From Massilia antarctica (GTDB taxonomy: Bacteria > Pseudomonadota > Gammaproteobacteria > Burkholderiales > Burkholderiaceae_D), in assembly GCF_015689335.1 (NCBI RefSeq), contig NZ_CP065053.1, positions 3,720,001 through 3,784,000 of the forward strand: a DNA stretch of 64,000 nt, in the 5' to 3' direction. The stretch's first letter is position 1; the number at the start of each line of letters is the position of its first letter. A program made the position numbers and the translations under genes. The notes below the pieces were generated by a model. The model saw only the letters and a list, made by a program, of their open reading frames with translations. It made no database searches and was not told where the DNA came from. Positions 29,819 to 38,232 of this stretch are shown piece by piece.

Positions 29819-29942
29819 GCGCCAGTCAAGGCAGACGTAATAGATGTAACAAAGTGCAAGCGCAGGGGCGGGCGAGCCATCCGGAACAGGGGATTGCGGC
29901 CTTCTCCGGCGCCTTGGGCGCCCCTTGGGTGCTAAAAAAAGG

Positions 29943-29970
29943 AAAGGCCGCGCGATGCGGCCTTTTTTTA
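29943..29970 (+). terminator. Rho-independent terminator after the lyase gene
   Basis: Nine-base arms AAAGGCCGC and GCGGCCTTT around a five-base loop are followed by a T run. An A run just upstream (29934-29940) would let it work on the minus strand too. It ends the first eps transcription unit. Confidence 0.88.
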
Positions 29971-30124
29971 TTGCGGCGCACTTTTCCCCGCCACCACGGG
30001 GTGTACGGCGCGGCACGCGGCTGAAACTGGCCTGTTGGAAACTTATTTTTTATGCATCGAGAATGGGGAAGGCGGTTTTCTGCTGCAATGCAACAACGGC
30101 CGACGCGCACATCAGACAAATTGC

Positions 30125-30152
30125 GGGACAAACGTGCCTTTCCCACTATAAT
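30125..30152 (+). promoter_or_regulatory. Sigma-70-type promoter of the second eps block
   Basis: A perfect TATAAT (30147-30152) lies 16 bases after GGGACA (30125-30130, four of six consensus bases) and about 22 bases before the ATG of the second wecB. The terminator upstream supports a fresh transcription start here. Confidence 0.62.
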
Positions 30153-30173
30153 TATGGTTTTGATAAATCCCGG

Positions 30174-31313
30174 ATGACTATGCCCCTGATCTACCTGGTC
30201 GCTGGTGCTCGACCCAACTTCATGAAAATCGCGCCGATCGTCCGTGCCCTGCAAAGCCAGGCCACCTTGACCTTCAAGATCATTCACACCGGCCAGCATT
30301 ACGACCGTGAAATGAATGACGTTTTCTTTGAAGAGCTCGGCATCCCCCAACCCGACATCTTCATGGGCGCCGGCGGCGGCAGCCATGCCCAGCAGACGGC
30401 GAAGATCATGGTCGCCTTCGAGGAACTGTGCGTGGCCGAGCGTCCCGCCGCGGTGCTGGTGGTAGGCGACGTCAATTCGACCCTGGCGTGCTCGATCTCG
30501 GCCAAGAAGCTCAACATCCCCGTGGCCCACGTCGAAGCCGGCCTGCGCAGCGGCGACATGACCATGCCGGAAGAAATCAACCGCCTCGTCACCGACAGCA
30601 TCACCGACTGGTTCTTCGTCACCGAACCGAGCGCCGTGAGCCATCTGCAGCGCGAAGGCAAGCCCGATTCCGCGATCCACTATGTCGGCCATGTGATGGT
30701 CGACAACGTGCTGTACCAGGCCGAGAAGCTGACCGCCACTGACACCTCCGCTTACGAAACGAGCGCCTTCAAGGCGGCCCGCACCGCCAATGGCGGCCGT
30801 TACGGCGTGGTCACCCTGCACCGTCCGAGCAATGTCGACGATGCCGCCATGATGAGCCGCATCGGGGGCGCCCTGAAAGAGATCGCCGCCGACCTGCCGC
30901 TGATCTTCCCGGTGCACCCGCGCACCCGCGCCAACCTGGCATCCTTCGGCATCGATCTCGGTCCCAACGTGACCCTGGTCGGCCCGCAGGCTTACATGGC
31001 TTTCCTGAACCTGTGGAAAGACGCAGCGGTGGTGCTGACCGATAGCGGCGGCTTGCAGGAAGAAACCACAGCCCTGGGCGTGCCCTGCATTACCATCCGC
31101 GACAATACCGAGCGTCCGGTCACCGTCGACGAAGGCTCGAACGTGCTGGTCGGCACCGATCCGGTGCGCATCGTGGCCGAAGCGCGCAAGGTCTTGCATG
31201 GCGAAGGCAAGCAGGGCCGCCGTCCGCACCTGTGGGATGGCAAGGCTGCCGAACGCATCGTCGCCATCCTCACCACCGAGCTGGCCGCGCTGGCCGCCAA
31301 GGAGCCGGTGTGA
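30174..31313 (+). CDS. wecB: UDP-N-acetylglucosamine 2-epimerase (non-hydrolysing), copy 2
   Basis: A 379-residue WecB-family enzyme beginning LIYLVAGARPNFMKIAPI, with IHTGQHYDREMNDVFFEELG, HVEAGLRSGDMTMPEEINR and the UDP-binding DSGGLQEETTALGVPC and TIRDNTERP. It makes UDP-ManNAc from UDP-GlcNAc. It belongs to a different subgroup from the copy at 21596 (ARPNFMK instead of TRPEAIK). The neighbours are a WecG-like transferase and a TviB-like dehydrogenase, so the three probably work on the same amino sugar. ATG 30174 or 30180 both fit; the first is used. The stop overlaps the next gene's GTG. Confidence 0.92.
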   Translation: MTMPLIYLVAGARPNFMKIAPIVRALQSQATLTFKIIHTGQHYDREMNDVFFEELGIPQPDIFMGAGGGSHAQQTAKIMVAFEELCVAERPAAVLVVGDVNSTLACSISAKKLNIPVAHVEAGLRSGDMTMPEEINRLVTDSITDWFFVTEPSAVSHLQREGKPDSAIHYVGHVMVDNVLYQAEKLTATDTSAYETSAFKAARTANGGRYGVVTLHRPSNVDDAAMMSRIGGALKEIAADLPLIFPVHPRTRANLASFGIDLGPNVTLVGPQAYMAFLNLWKDAAVVLTDSGGLQEETTALGVPCITIRDNTERPVTVDEGSNVLVGTDPVRIVAEARKVLHGEGKQGRRPHLWDGKAAERIVAILTTELAALAAKEPV

Positions 31314-32047
31314 GCGGGCGCATCACCATGATGGGTTGTCAGATGGATAATCTGACGATGGATGAAACCTTGCAGAAAGTGGAAGGTTTTATCGCCACCG
31401 GCCAGCCGCACCAGCACGTGTGCGTCAATGTCGACAAACTGGTCAAGGCCGACCGCGATCCGGAATTGCGCCGCATCGTCAACGAATGCGCCCTGATCAG
31501 CGTGGACGGCATGCCGGTGGTGTGGGCCGCGCGCCTGCTCGGCAAACCCCTCAAGGAGCGCGTCTCCGGGGTCGACCTGTACGAAGCGCTGATGAAGCAC
31601 GCCGCCCTCAAGGGCTGGCGCGTGTACCTGCTGGGCGCGCGCGAGGAAGTCGTCTCCGAGGTCAAGCGCCTCTACGAACTGAAGTATCCGGGCTTGGTCA
31701 TCGCCGGCTACCGCAACGGCTACTGGAAGCCGGAAGAAGAGCCCGGCATCGTCGACCAGATCGCCGCAGCCCGCGCCGACCTGCTGTTCGTGGCCATCAG
31801 CTCGCCGAAAAAAGAGCATTTCCTCGGCCAGTACCAGGCCCGCATGAAGATTCCCTTCGCCATGGGCGTGGGCGGCACTTTCGACGTGGCCGTCGGCAGG
31901 GTCAAGCGCGCACCGCTGTGGATGCAGAAAAGCGGCCTCGAATGGTTCTACCGCTTCCTGCAGGAACCGCGGCGCATGTTCCGTCGCTACTTCATCGACG
32001 ACATGGCCTTCATCCGCCTGTTTTTCAGGGAAGCCACCCGGCGCTAG
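31310..32047 (+). CDS. WecG/TagA/CpsF-family glycosyltransferase
   Basis: A 245-residue enzyme of GT family 26, which typically transfers N-acetylmannosamine or its uronic acid to a lipid-linked acceptor. Diagnostic stretches are VCVNVDKLVKADRDPELR, SVDGMPVVWAARLLG, RVSGVDLYEALM, GWRVYLLGA and FVAISSPKKEHFL, ending in the membrane-associating basic/aromatic tail (EWFYRFLQEPRRMFRRY). The GTG at 31310 overlaps the wecB stop and has AAGGAG at 31299-31304; ATG codons at 31328/31331 are alternatives. Its pairing with wecB points to a ManNAc-type residue near the start of the repeat unit. Confidence 0.87.
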   Translation: MSGRITMMGCQMDNLTMDETLQKVEGFIATGQPHQHVCVNVDKLVKADRDPELRRIVNECALISVDGMPVVWAARLLGKPLKERVSGVDLYEALMKHAALKGWRVYLLGAREEVVSEVKRLYELKYPGLVIAGYRNGYWKPEEEPGIVDQIAAARADLLFVAISSPKKEHFLGQYQARMKIPFAMGVGGTFDVAVGRVKRAPLWMQKSGLEWFYRFLQEPRRMFRRYFIDDMAFIRLFFREATRR

Positions 32048-32127
32048 CATCCGGCCGCCGCCGCGCCACACCCAGCATCGCATCCACACTATTCGCATCT
32101 TTACCTTTTCATTCAAAGGCAGTTTTT

Positions 32128-33408
32128 ATGAGCACAATTGGCGTCATCGGTCTCGGCTACGTCGGACTCCCCCTCGTTGTCGAGTTCGCGAAACTGGGCC
32201 CTACCATCGGCCTCGATATTTCGGTCTCCAAGGTCGAATCCTGCCGCCGCGGGGTTGACCCGTCGCGCGAACTGTCGGACGAGCAGATGGCCGCGGCCGT
32301 GCACGCCGAGTACACCAACGACCCGGCCCGCCTGGCCGACGCCGACCTGATCATCGTGGCCGTGCCGACCCCGGTCGACATCGCCCATAACCCCGATTTC
32401 GGCCCCCTGATCGGCGCCAGCCAGGTCGTCGGCAAGCACATGAAGAAGGGTGCCACCGTCGTCTACGAGTCCACCGTGTATCCGGGCGCGACCGAGGAAG
32501 TGTGCATCCCCGTGCTCGAAAAAGCCTCGGGCCTGAAGTGGAAGGATGATTTCTTCGTCGGCTATTCACCCGAGCGCATCAACCCGGGCGACAAGGAACA
32601 CACCTTGACCACGATCCTCAAAGTGGTCGCCGGCGATACCCCGGAAACCCTGGAAAAGGTCGCGACGATGTACGAAGCTATCGTCAAGCCGGGTGTGCAC
32701 CGCTGCTCGAGCATCAAGGCGGCCGAAGCGTGCAAGGTCATCGAAAACACCCAGCGCGACCTGAACATCGCGCTGATGAACGAACTGGCCATCATCTTCG
32801 ACAAGATCGGCATCGACACTTCCGAAGTGCTCAAGGCTGCCGGGACCAAGTGGAACTTCCTCAAGTTTTCCCCGGGCCTGGTGGGCGGCCACTGCATCGG
32901 CGTCGATCCTTACTACCTGACCCACAAGGCCGACATGCTGGGCTACCACCCGCAAGTCATTCTGGCGGGACGGCGCATCAACGATGGCATGGCCAAGTTC
33001 ATCGCCGAGCAGACCATCAAGAACATGATCGCCGCCGGCAGCTACATCAAGGGCGCCAAGGTCAATGTGCTGGGCCTGACGTTCAAGGAAAACTGCGCCG
33101 ACCTGCGCAATTCCAAGGTGGCCGACGTCATCACCGAACTGAAAACCTACGGCGTCGACGTATTCGTGCACGACCCGTACGCCGATGCCGAGGAAGCGAT
33201 GCATGAGTACGGCGTCAAGCTGGTCAGCTGGGATGAATTGCCGCGCGCCGATGCGCTCGTGGCCGCCGTCTCGCACCGCCAGCTGATGGCCACCTCGATC
33301 GAGGACTTCCAGAAGAAGCTGATCAAGGGCGGCGTGTTCATCGACGTCAAGGCCGCGTTCGACCAGGCCGCCCTGGTCGACGCCGGCATCAAGGTATGGC
33401 GCCTGTAA
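32128..33408 (+). CDS. tviB: UDP-N-acetylhexosamine 6-dehydrogenase (TviB/WbpO-like)
   Basis: A 426-residue NAD-dependent nucleotide-sugar dehydrogenase that oxidises UDP-GlcNAc (or an epimer) to the uronic acid. It has the Rossmann motif GVIGLGYVGLP (5-15), VPTPVD, the hinge VGYSPERINPGDKEH, VIENTQRDLNIALMNELA, and the catalytic Cys256 in GGHCIGVDPYYLTH. The SPERINPGDK and TQRDLNIALMNELAI stretches are characteristic of the TviB/WbpO group rather than of UDP-glucose dehydrogenase. With wecB it suggests an N-acetylhexosaminuronic acid in the polymer. No strong ribosome binding site is seen (AAAGGCAG at 32116-32123). The 3' end overlaps the next gene by 13 bases. Confidence 0.9.
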   Translation: MSTIGVIGLGYVGLPLVVEFAKLGPTIGLDISVSKVESCRRGVDPSRELSDEQMAAAVHAEYTNDPARLADADLIIVAVPTPVDIAHNPDFGPLIGASQVVGKHMKKGATVVYESTVYPGATEEVCIPVLEKASGLKWKDDFFVGYSPERINPGDKEHTLTTILKVVAGDTPETLEKVATMYEAIVKPGVHRCSSIKAAEACKVIENTQRDLNIALMNELAIIFDKIGIDTSEVLKAAGTKWNFLKFSPGLVGGHCIGVDPYYLTHKADMLGYHPQVILAGRRINDGMAKFIAEQTIKNMIAAGSYIKGAKVNVLGLTFKENCADLRNSKVADVITELKTYGVDVFVHDPYADAEEAMHEYGVKLVSWDELPRADALVAAVSHRQLMATSIEDFQKKLIKGGVFIDVKAAFDQAALVDAGIKVWRL

Positions 33409-34136
33409 AGCGCGCCATCGCAAGACCGCGCCAGGATGGTGCGGCCTTGCTGTTGCTGCTGGCCGTGGTCGGCATGGGCGCCGCCTCGCTGCTGATGTCG
33501 GGCATGGCGAAAACGGATATGCACGCCGGACCGGAGCGGCGCAGCGCGGCCGCCCTGGCCCAGGCGCGCGAAGCGCTGATCGGCTTTGCACTGGCCAATG
33601 GCCGCCTGCCGCGTCCGGCGCTGGAGCATGGCGGCGGATCCGAGTTCGAGGGCCGCTGCGACAGCGAAGCGCGCTGCACTGGCCTCTTGCCCTGGGTCAC
33701 CCTGGGGCTCGCGCCGGGCGATGGCTGGGGCAAGCTGCTGCGCTACAGCGTCTCGCCCGTGATGAGCGCGGCGCCGATCCAGCCCACCGTGGCCTTCGGC
33801 ACCAAGTCGGTGCTCACGCGCCGCGACGGCCGCCTGGCTTACCAGGTCGGTGCCGCCGACTGTTCGATGGCCACCCAGTGCGCCGCCGCCGTGGTGCTCT
33901 CGCACGGGCGCGAGCATGGCGGCATCAGCGTGCATGGCGTGCGCCAGCCCGATACGTCAAGCACCGATGTGGACGAGCGGGTCAATGCCGGCGCCACCAC
34001 CACGTTTGTCCAGCGCGCGCGCGAGCGCGACCCCAGTCTGGCCGGCGGCGAATTCGACGACCAGCTGGTGGTCGTTCCGGTCGGCGTCCTGTTTAACCGC
34101 ATGAGCCTTGCGCGCAGCTTGCCGCAAGGCGAGTAG
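33396..34136 (+). CDS. Membrane-anchored pseudopilin-like protein of unknown function
   Basis: A 246-residue protein with a basic N-terminus, one hydrophobic segment (about 15-35, QDGAALLLLLAVVGMGAASL) and a soluble remainder. The start resembles minor pilin/PilX- or GspK-like leaders, but the mature position 5 is not glutamate. Two cysteine pairs (CDSEARC near 88; CSMATQC near 155) could form disulphides outside the membrane. The frame starts inside the 3' end of the dehydrogenase gene (13-base overlap in another frame), so it is translationally tied to it. An envelope protein inside a sugar-nucleotide operon is unexpected. No named family is recognised. Confidence 0.7.
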   Translation: MAPVKRAIARPRQDGAALLLLLAVVGMGAASLLMSGMAKTDMHAGPERRSAAALAQAREALIGFALANGRLPRPALEHGGGSEFEGRCDSEARCTGLLPWVTLGLAPGDGWGKLLRYSVSPVMSAAPIQPTVAFGTKSVLTRRDGRLAYQVGAADCSMATQCAAAVVLSHGREHGGISVHGVRQPDTSSTDVDERVNAGATTTFVQRARERDPSLAGGEFDDQLVVVPVGVLFNRMSLARSLPQGE

Positions 34137-34183
34137 GGCGGCCAGCTGGCCGTCCCCCACCTGTTTCCGAAAGAGTCACACCC

Positions 34184-35182
34184 ATGAAAATTCTCGTTAC
34201 CGGCGGTCTGGGCTATATCGGCTCGCACACCTGCGTCGAACTGATCGCGGCCGGCCATGAGCCGATCGCTTTCGATAATCTGTCCAACAGCCAGCGCACG
34301 GTGCTGGGCAGGGTCGAACGCATCACCGGCCAGCCGCTCACCTTCATCGAAGGCGATATCCGCGATCCGGCCGCCCTCGATGCCGCATTCAATGCGCACC
34401 AGATCGGCGCCGTGATCCACTTCGCCGGCCTGAAAGCCGTGGGCGAATCGGTGTCGCAGCCGCTGCGCTACTACGACAATAACGTGGCCGGCTCCCTGGC
34501 GCTGTTCCATGCCATGCAGCGCCACGGGGTCGCCGCGCTGGTGTTCAGTTCCTCGGCCACCGTCTACGGCGACCCGGTGTCGGTGCCGATCCGCGAAGAC
34601 TTCGCGCTGTCGGCCACCAATCCCTATGGCCGCAGCAAGCTGATCATTGAAGACATGCTGCGCGATATCGCCAAGGCCGAGCCGAGCTGGCGCATCGCGC
34701 TGCTGCGCTACTTCAATCCGGTCGGCGCCCACGAAAGCGGCCTGATCGGCGAAGAACCGAACGGCATCCCCAACAATCTGCTGCCGTATATCGCCCAGGT
34801 GGCCGAGGGCCGGCGCGCATTCCTGTCGGTCTACGGCGGCGATTATCCGACCCCGGACGGCACCGGCATGCGCGATTACATCCACGTGGTCGACCTTGCC
34901 ATCGGACATGTCAAAACCTTAAGCAAGCTGGCGACAGGTCCCGGCATTGTTACGTACAATCTCGGCACCGGGCGCGGCAACAGCGTGCTGGAAATGGTGC
35001 GCGCATTCGAACAGGCCAGCGGCAAGCAAGTACCCTACCAGATCGTGGCGCGCCGCCCCGGCGATATCGCCGCCTGCTACGCCGATCCCGCCCTCGCCGA
35101 AACCGAGCTGGGCTGGAAAGCGCAGCGCGACGTGGCCCAGATGTGCGTCGATGCATGGCGCTGGCAATCCCTGCCCAAGTAA
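34184..35182 (+). CDS. galE: UDP-glucose 4-epimerase GalE
   Basis: A 332-residue short-chain dehydrogenase-type epimerase of UDP-Glc/UDP-Gal (possibly also the N-acetyl forms). It shows the NAD site GGLGYIG (7-13), FAGLKAVGESV, SSSATVYG near 122, the catalytic Tyr148-x3-Lys152 in NPYGRSK, and RYFNPVGAHESG. The length is typical of GalE. AAAGAG about seven bases before the ATG serves as ribosome binding site. It supplies galactose-type donors for the exopolysaccharide and sits 33 bases before the next nucleotidyltransferase gene. Confidence 0.94.
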   Translation: MKILVTGGLGYIGSHTCVELIAAGHEPIAFDNLSNSQRTVLGRVERITGQPLTFIEGDIRDPAALDAAFNAHQIGAVIHFAGLKAVGESVSQPLRYYDNNVAGSLALFHAMQRHGVAALVFSSSATVYGDPVSVPIREDFALSATNPYGRSKLIIEDMLRDIAKAEPSWRIALLRYFNPVGAHESGLIGEEPNGIPNNLLPYIAQVAEGRRAFLSVYGGDYPTPDGTGMRDYIHVVDLAIGHVKTLSKLATGPGIVTYNLGTGRGNSVLEMVRAFEQASGKQVPYQIVARRPGDIAACYADPALAETELGWKAQRDVAQMCVDAWRWQSLPK

Positions 35183-35215
35183 CAAAGGCGTGTCAACACT
35201 AAGGAAAGAATTCCC

Positions 35216-36361
35216 ATGAAAGCGATGATCCTGGCCGCCGGTAAAGGCACCCGTGTGCGTCCCCTGACCTATGATCTGCCCAAGCCGATGATCCCGATCC
35301 TGGGCAAGCCCGTCATGGCTTACCTGGTCGAGCACCTGGCCAAGTACGGGGTGACTGAAATCATGGTCAACGTCAGTTATCTGCACGAAAAGATCGAAGA
35401 GTATTTCGGCGAAGGCCACCAGTTCGGGGTCCAGATCGGCTATTCCTTCGAAGGGTATACCAACGATCTCGGCGAAGTCGTGCCGCAGCCGATCGGCTCG
35501 GCCGGCGGCATGAAGAAGATCCAGGAATTCGGCGGCTTTTTCGACGACACCACCATCGTGTTGTGCGGCGACGCACTGATCGACCTCGACCTGAAATCGG
35601 CCCTGTTCGAGCACCGCCGCAAGGGCGCGCTGGCCTCCGTGATCACCAAGGAAGTGCCGTGGGATAAGGTGTCGAGCTATGGCGTGGTGGTCACCGACAA
35701 GGATGGCCGCATCACCGAATTCCAGGAAAAGCCGTCCGAAGCGGAAGCGAAGTCGAACTTCATCAGCACCGGCATCTATATTTTCGAGCCGCGGGTGATC
35801 GACATGATTCCGAGCGGCGTGCCGTTCGACATCGGCTCGGAACTGTTCCCGCTGCTGGCCAAGGAAGGCTTGCCGTTCTACGCGCAGACGCGCGGCTTCA
35901 ACTGGATCGATATCGGCAGCGTCTCCGACTATTGGCAGACCCTGCAAAACGTGCTGCTGGGCGAAGTCGCCCACATGGACGTGCCCGGCATCCAGGTCGA
36001 AGACGGCCTGTGGGTGGGCCTGAACACCCGCATCGAATGGGAAGGCACGACCATCGAAGGTCCCGTCTACATCGGCTCGGGCGCCTGCGTCGAAGCCGGC
36101 GCGACCATCATCGGCCCGAGCTGGATCGGCCACGGCAGCCACATTTGCGCGGGCGCGAAAGTGGTGCGCAGCGTGTTGTTCGAGTACACACGGGTCTTGC
36201 GCGATGTAACGTTAGATGAAATGATCGTGTTTAAGGATTACAGTGTGGACCGGGCCGGCGAAATGAAGCACGTGTCGGAGTACGCGTCGGACGAATGGGT
36301 CAATGCCCGCGACCGCCGCTTTACCCGGCGTACCGACGTGGCGACGGAAACGGCCAAATAA
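35216..36361 (+). CDS. Sugar-phosphate nucleotidyltransferase with hexapeptide domain
   Basis: A 381-residue NDP-sugar pyrophosphorylase. The N-terminal nucleotidyltransferase domain starts MILAAGKGTRVRPLT, with LPKPMIPILGKPVM, and keeps GSAGGMKKIQEF, LCGDALIDLDL and FQEKPSEAEAKS. From about residue 255 a left-handed beta-helix with hexapeptide repeats follows (VEDGLWVGLNTRIEW; GPVYIGSGACVEAGATIIG). The architecture fits GDP-mannose or glucose-1-phosphate nucleotidylyltransferases of the two-domain type; the base specificity cannot be fixed by eye. AAGGAAAG about 9 bases before the ATG is the likely ribosome site. Confidence 0.85.
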   Translation: MKAMILAAGKGTRVRPLTYDLPKPMIPILGKPVMAYLVEHLAKYGVTEIMVNVSYLHEKIEEYFGEGHQFGVQIGYSFEGYTNDLGEVVPQPIGSAGGMKKIQEFGGFFDDTTIVLCGDALIDLDLKSALFEHRRKGALASVITKEVPWDKVSSYGVVVTDKDGRITEFQEKPSEAEAKSNFISTGIYIFEPRVIDMIPSGVPFDIGSELFPLLAKEGLPFYAQTRGFNWIDIGSVSDYWQTLQNVLLGEVAHMDVPGIQVEDGLWVGLNTRIEWEGTTIEGPVYIGSGACVEAGATIIGPSWIGHGSHICAGAKVVRSVLFEYTRVLRDVTLDEMIVFKDYSVDRAGEMKHVSEYASDEWVNARDRRFTRRTDVATETAK

Positions 36362-36418
36362 GCTGGAACAGTAGCACATAAAAAAACAGTTGCATAAAAA
36401 ATACCTGAAAGAGATGCG

Positions 36419-37837
36419 ATGAAAATCTACCCAGTGATCCTGTCCGGTGGCGCGGGAACGCGCCTGTGGCCCTTGTCGCGCGCAGTCCTGCCCAAGCAGC
36501 TGCTGCCGCTGGTCACCGACAAAACCATGCTGCAGGATACGATCCTGCGCGTGTCGGGCTGGCCCGAACTGATGGCGCCGCTGGTGGTGTGCGGCAACGA
36601 ACACCGCTTCCTGGTGGCCGAGCAGCTGCGTGAGATCGGCGTGACCCCGCTCGGCATCCTGCTCGAACCGGTGGGGCGCAATACGGCCCCGGCGGTGGCG
36701 GCCGCCGCCAACTACCTGCGCGCCATCGATCCGGACGCCGTCATGCTGGTGTTGCCGGCTGACCATGTGATCGACAAGAATGTGCCGTTCGCCCAAGCCG
36801 TGGCCCAGGCTGCCGCGCTGGTGGCCGATGGCGCCCTGGCCACCTTCGGCATCGTGCCGCAGGCGCCGGAAACCGGCTACGGCTATATCCACCGCGGCGC
36901 GCGCGCCAGCGGGTCCGACACCGCTTACCAGGTCGACCGTTTCGTCGAGAAGCCCGACCGCGCCACCGCCGAGCTGTTCGTGGCCGATGGCGGCTATTAC
37001 TGGAACAGCGGCATGTTCCTGTTCCGCGCCGAAGGCTTTCTGCGCGAGTTGGGCGAATTCGCCCCCGCCATCGCCGAGGCCGCCGAAGCGGCGGTGCGGC
37101 TCGGCTACCGCGACCTCGATTTCTGCCGCCTGGACGAAGCGGCGTTTTCCAGCTGCCCGTCGGACTCCATCGATTACGCCGTGATGGAGCGCACCCGCCA
37201 CGCGGTGGTGGTGCCGGCCGACATCGGCTGGAGCGACGTGGGCTCGTGGTCGGCCTTGTGGCAGGTGCAGCAGGGCGATGCCCAGGGCAATGTGCAGCGC
37301 GGCGACGTGTATCTCGACGGCGTCACCAATTCGCTGGTGCGCGCCGAGAGCCGCATCGTGGCCGTGATCGGCGTCAACGACCTGGTGGTGGTGGAAACCC
37401 CGGACGCGGTGCTGGTCGCGCACAAGGACCAGGTGCAGCGGGTCAAGCAGATCGTCGACCATCTCAAGTCCAAGGAACGCACCGAGCACTTGCACCATAC
37501 CAAGGTGTACCGCCCCTGGGGGTATTACGAGGGCATCGATGCGGGCGACCGCTTCCAGGTCAAGCGCATTACCGTCAAGCCGGGCGAAAAACTGTCCTTG
37601 CAGATGCACCACCACCGTGCCGAGCACTGGGTAGTGGTGAGCGGCACGGCGAGGGTGACCTGCGGCGAAAAAGTGAGCCTGCTGTCGGAAAATGAATCGA
37701 CCTACATCCCGATCGGCATGAATCACCGCCTTGAAAATCCGGGCAAGGTGCCGCTTCACATCATTGAAGTGCAGTCGGGTAGCTATCTGGGCGAGGACGA
37801 TATCGTCCGCTTCGAAGATATTTACCAGCGCGCCTAA
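36419..37837 (+). CDS. manC: Mannose-1-phosphate guanylyltransferase / mannose-6-phosphate isomerase
   Basis: A 472-residue bifunctional type II enzyme that makes GDP-mannose and can supply mannose-6-phosphate. The guanylyltransferase half begins PVILSGGAGTRLWPLSR, with LPKQLLPL, and has FVEKPDRATAELF and WNSGMFLF. The C-terminal cupin/isomerase half has RPWGYYEGI, KPGEKLSLQMHHHRAEHW and PIGMNHRLENPG, giving the metal-binding histidines. The ATG at 36419 has GAAAGAGA just upstream. A strong terminator follows at 37859, so this ends the sugar-nucleotide block. Confidence 0.94.
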   Translation: MKIYPVILSGGAGTRLWPLSRAVLPKQLLPLVTDKTMLQDTILRVSGWPELMAPLVVCGNEHRFLVAEQLREIGVTPLGILLEPVGRNTAPAVAAAANYLRAIDPDAVMLVLPADHVIDKNVPFAQAVAQAAALVADGALATFGIVPQAPETGYGYIHRGARASGSDTAYQVDRFVEKPDRATAELFVADGGYYWNSGMFLFRAEGFLRELGEFAPAIAEAAEAAVRLGYRDLDFCRLDEAAFSSCPSDSIDYAVMERTRHAVVVPADIGWSDVGSWSALWQVQQGDAQGNVQRGDVYLDGVTNSLVRAESRIVAVIGVNDLVVVETPDAVLVAHKDQVQRVKQIVDHLKSKERTEHLHHTKVYRPWGYYEGIDAGDRFQVKRITVKPGEKLSLQMHHHRAEHWVVVSGTARVTCGEKVSLLSENESTYIPIGMNHRLENPGKVPLHIIEVQSGSYLGEDDIVRFEDIYQRA

Positions 37838-38232
37838 GCGGACGGCTGGACAGGGAAGGGGAGCCGCGGCTCCCTTTTTTGATGGCGCCGTCCCCCGCAG
37901 GCAGGAACGAATTGGTGAGCTGGCAAGTCAAATGCGGCGATGCAACAAACCGCTTGCCGATTGGTCAGCGCCTTCGTCAATGGGGAAAGTTGCTATATAC
38001 ACTTTATTACAACTTACCGCTTTTTCCGTGTCTTGAAATTGACATTTCTGGAAAATTTTTTCTGTTTCCTGTTGGATATATTCGGCCTTTGTGCCGGCTT
38101 CGGCCTATATCGTCGGATAAACGAGATAAAAATAAGCAATTTGTGAAATGTTGAAATAAATTTCCACAGCAGAATTATTTCCCCACACATAGAATTCGGA
38201 CCGTTATCCGATTTCATCTGATGTGAGGAAGT
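37838..38232. other. AT-rich intergenic region after manC
   Basis: After the manC terminator this 395-base gap contains a strikingly AT-rich stretch (about 37985-38230) in GC-rich surroundings. It has a direct repeat TTCGGCCT (38081-38088 and 38099-38106), a TTGACA box (38039-38044) without a matching -10, and a loose GG-N10-GC sigma-54-like spacing at 37921-37935. Short open frames here look noncoding. It is probably a regulatory region for the lipoprotein operon. Confidence 0.55.
37859..37880 (+). terminator. Rho-independent terminator after manC
   Basis: A perfect 16-base palindrome (GGGAGCCGCGGCTCCC) is followed directly by six T. It lies 21 bases after the manC stop codon. Confidence 0.9.

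Larger units (their letters stand above)
29819..30173. other. Intergenic region between the two eps blocks
   Basis: This 355-base gap separates the synthesis block from the sugar-nucleotide block. It holds a strong hairpin terminator at 29943-29970 and a sigma-70-like promoter at 30125-30152. No convincing small gene is seen in it. Confidence 0.7.

Noticed and set aside
37921..37935. Sigma-54-like site (GG-N10-GC)
   Set aside because: Only the core spacing matches; the -12 block is ATGCG rather than TTGCA, so it is mentioned but not called a promoter.
37879..38154. Possible small genes in the AT-rich gap after manC
   Set aside because: Frames are short, begin in or near the terminator, lack ribosome sites and have no conserved-looking pattern.
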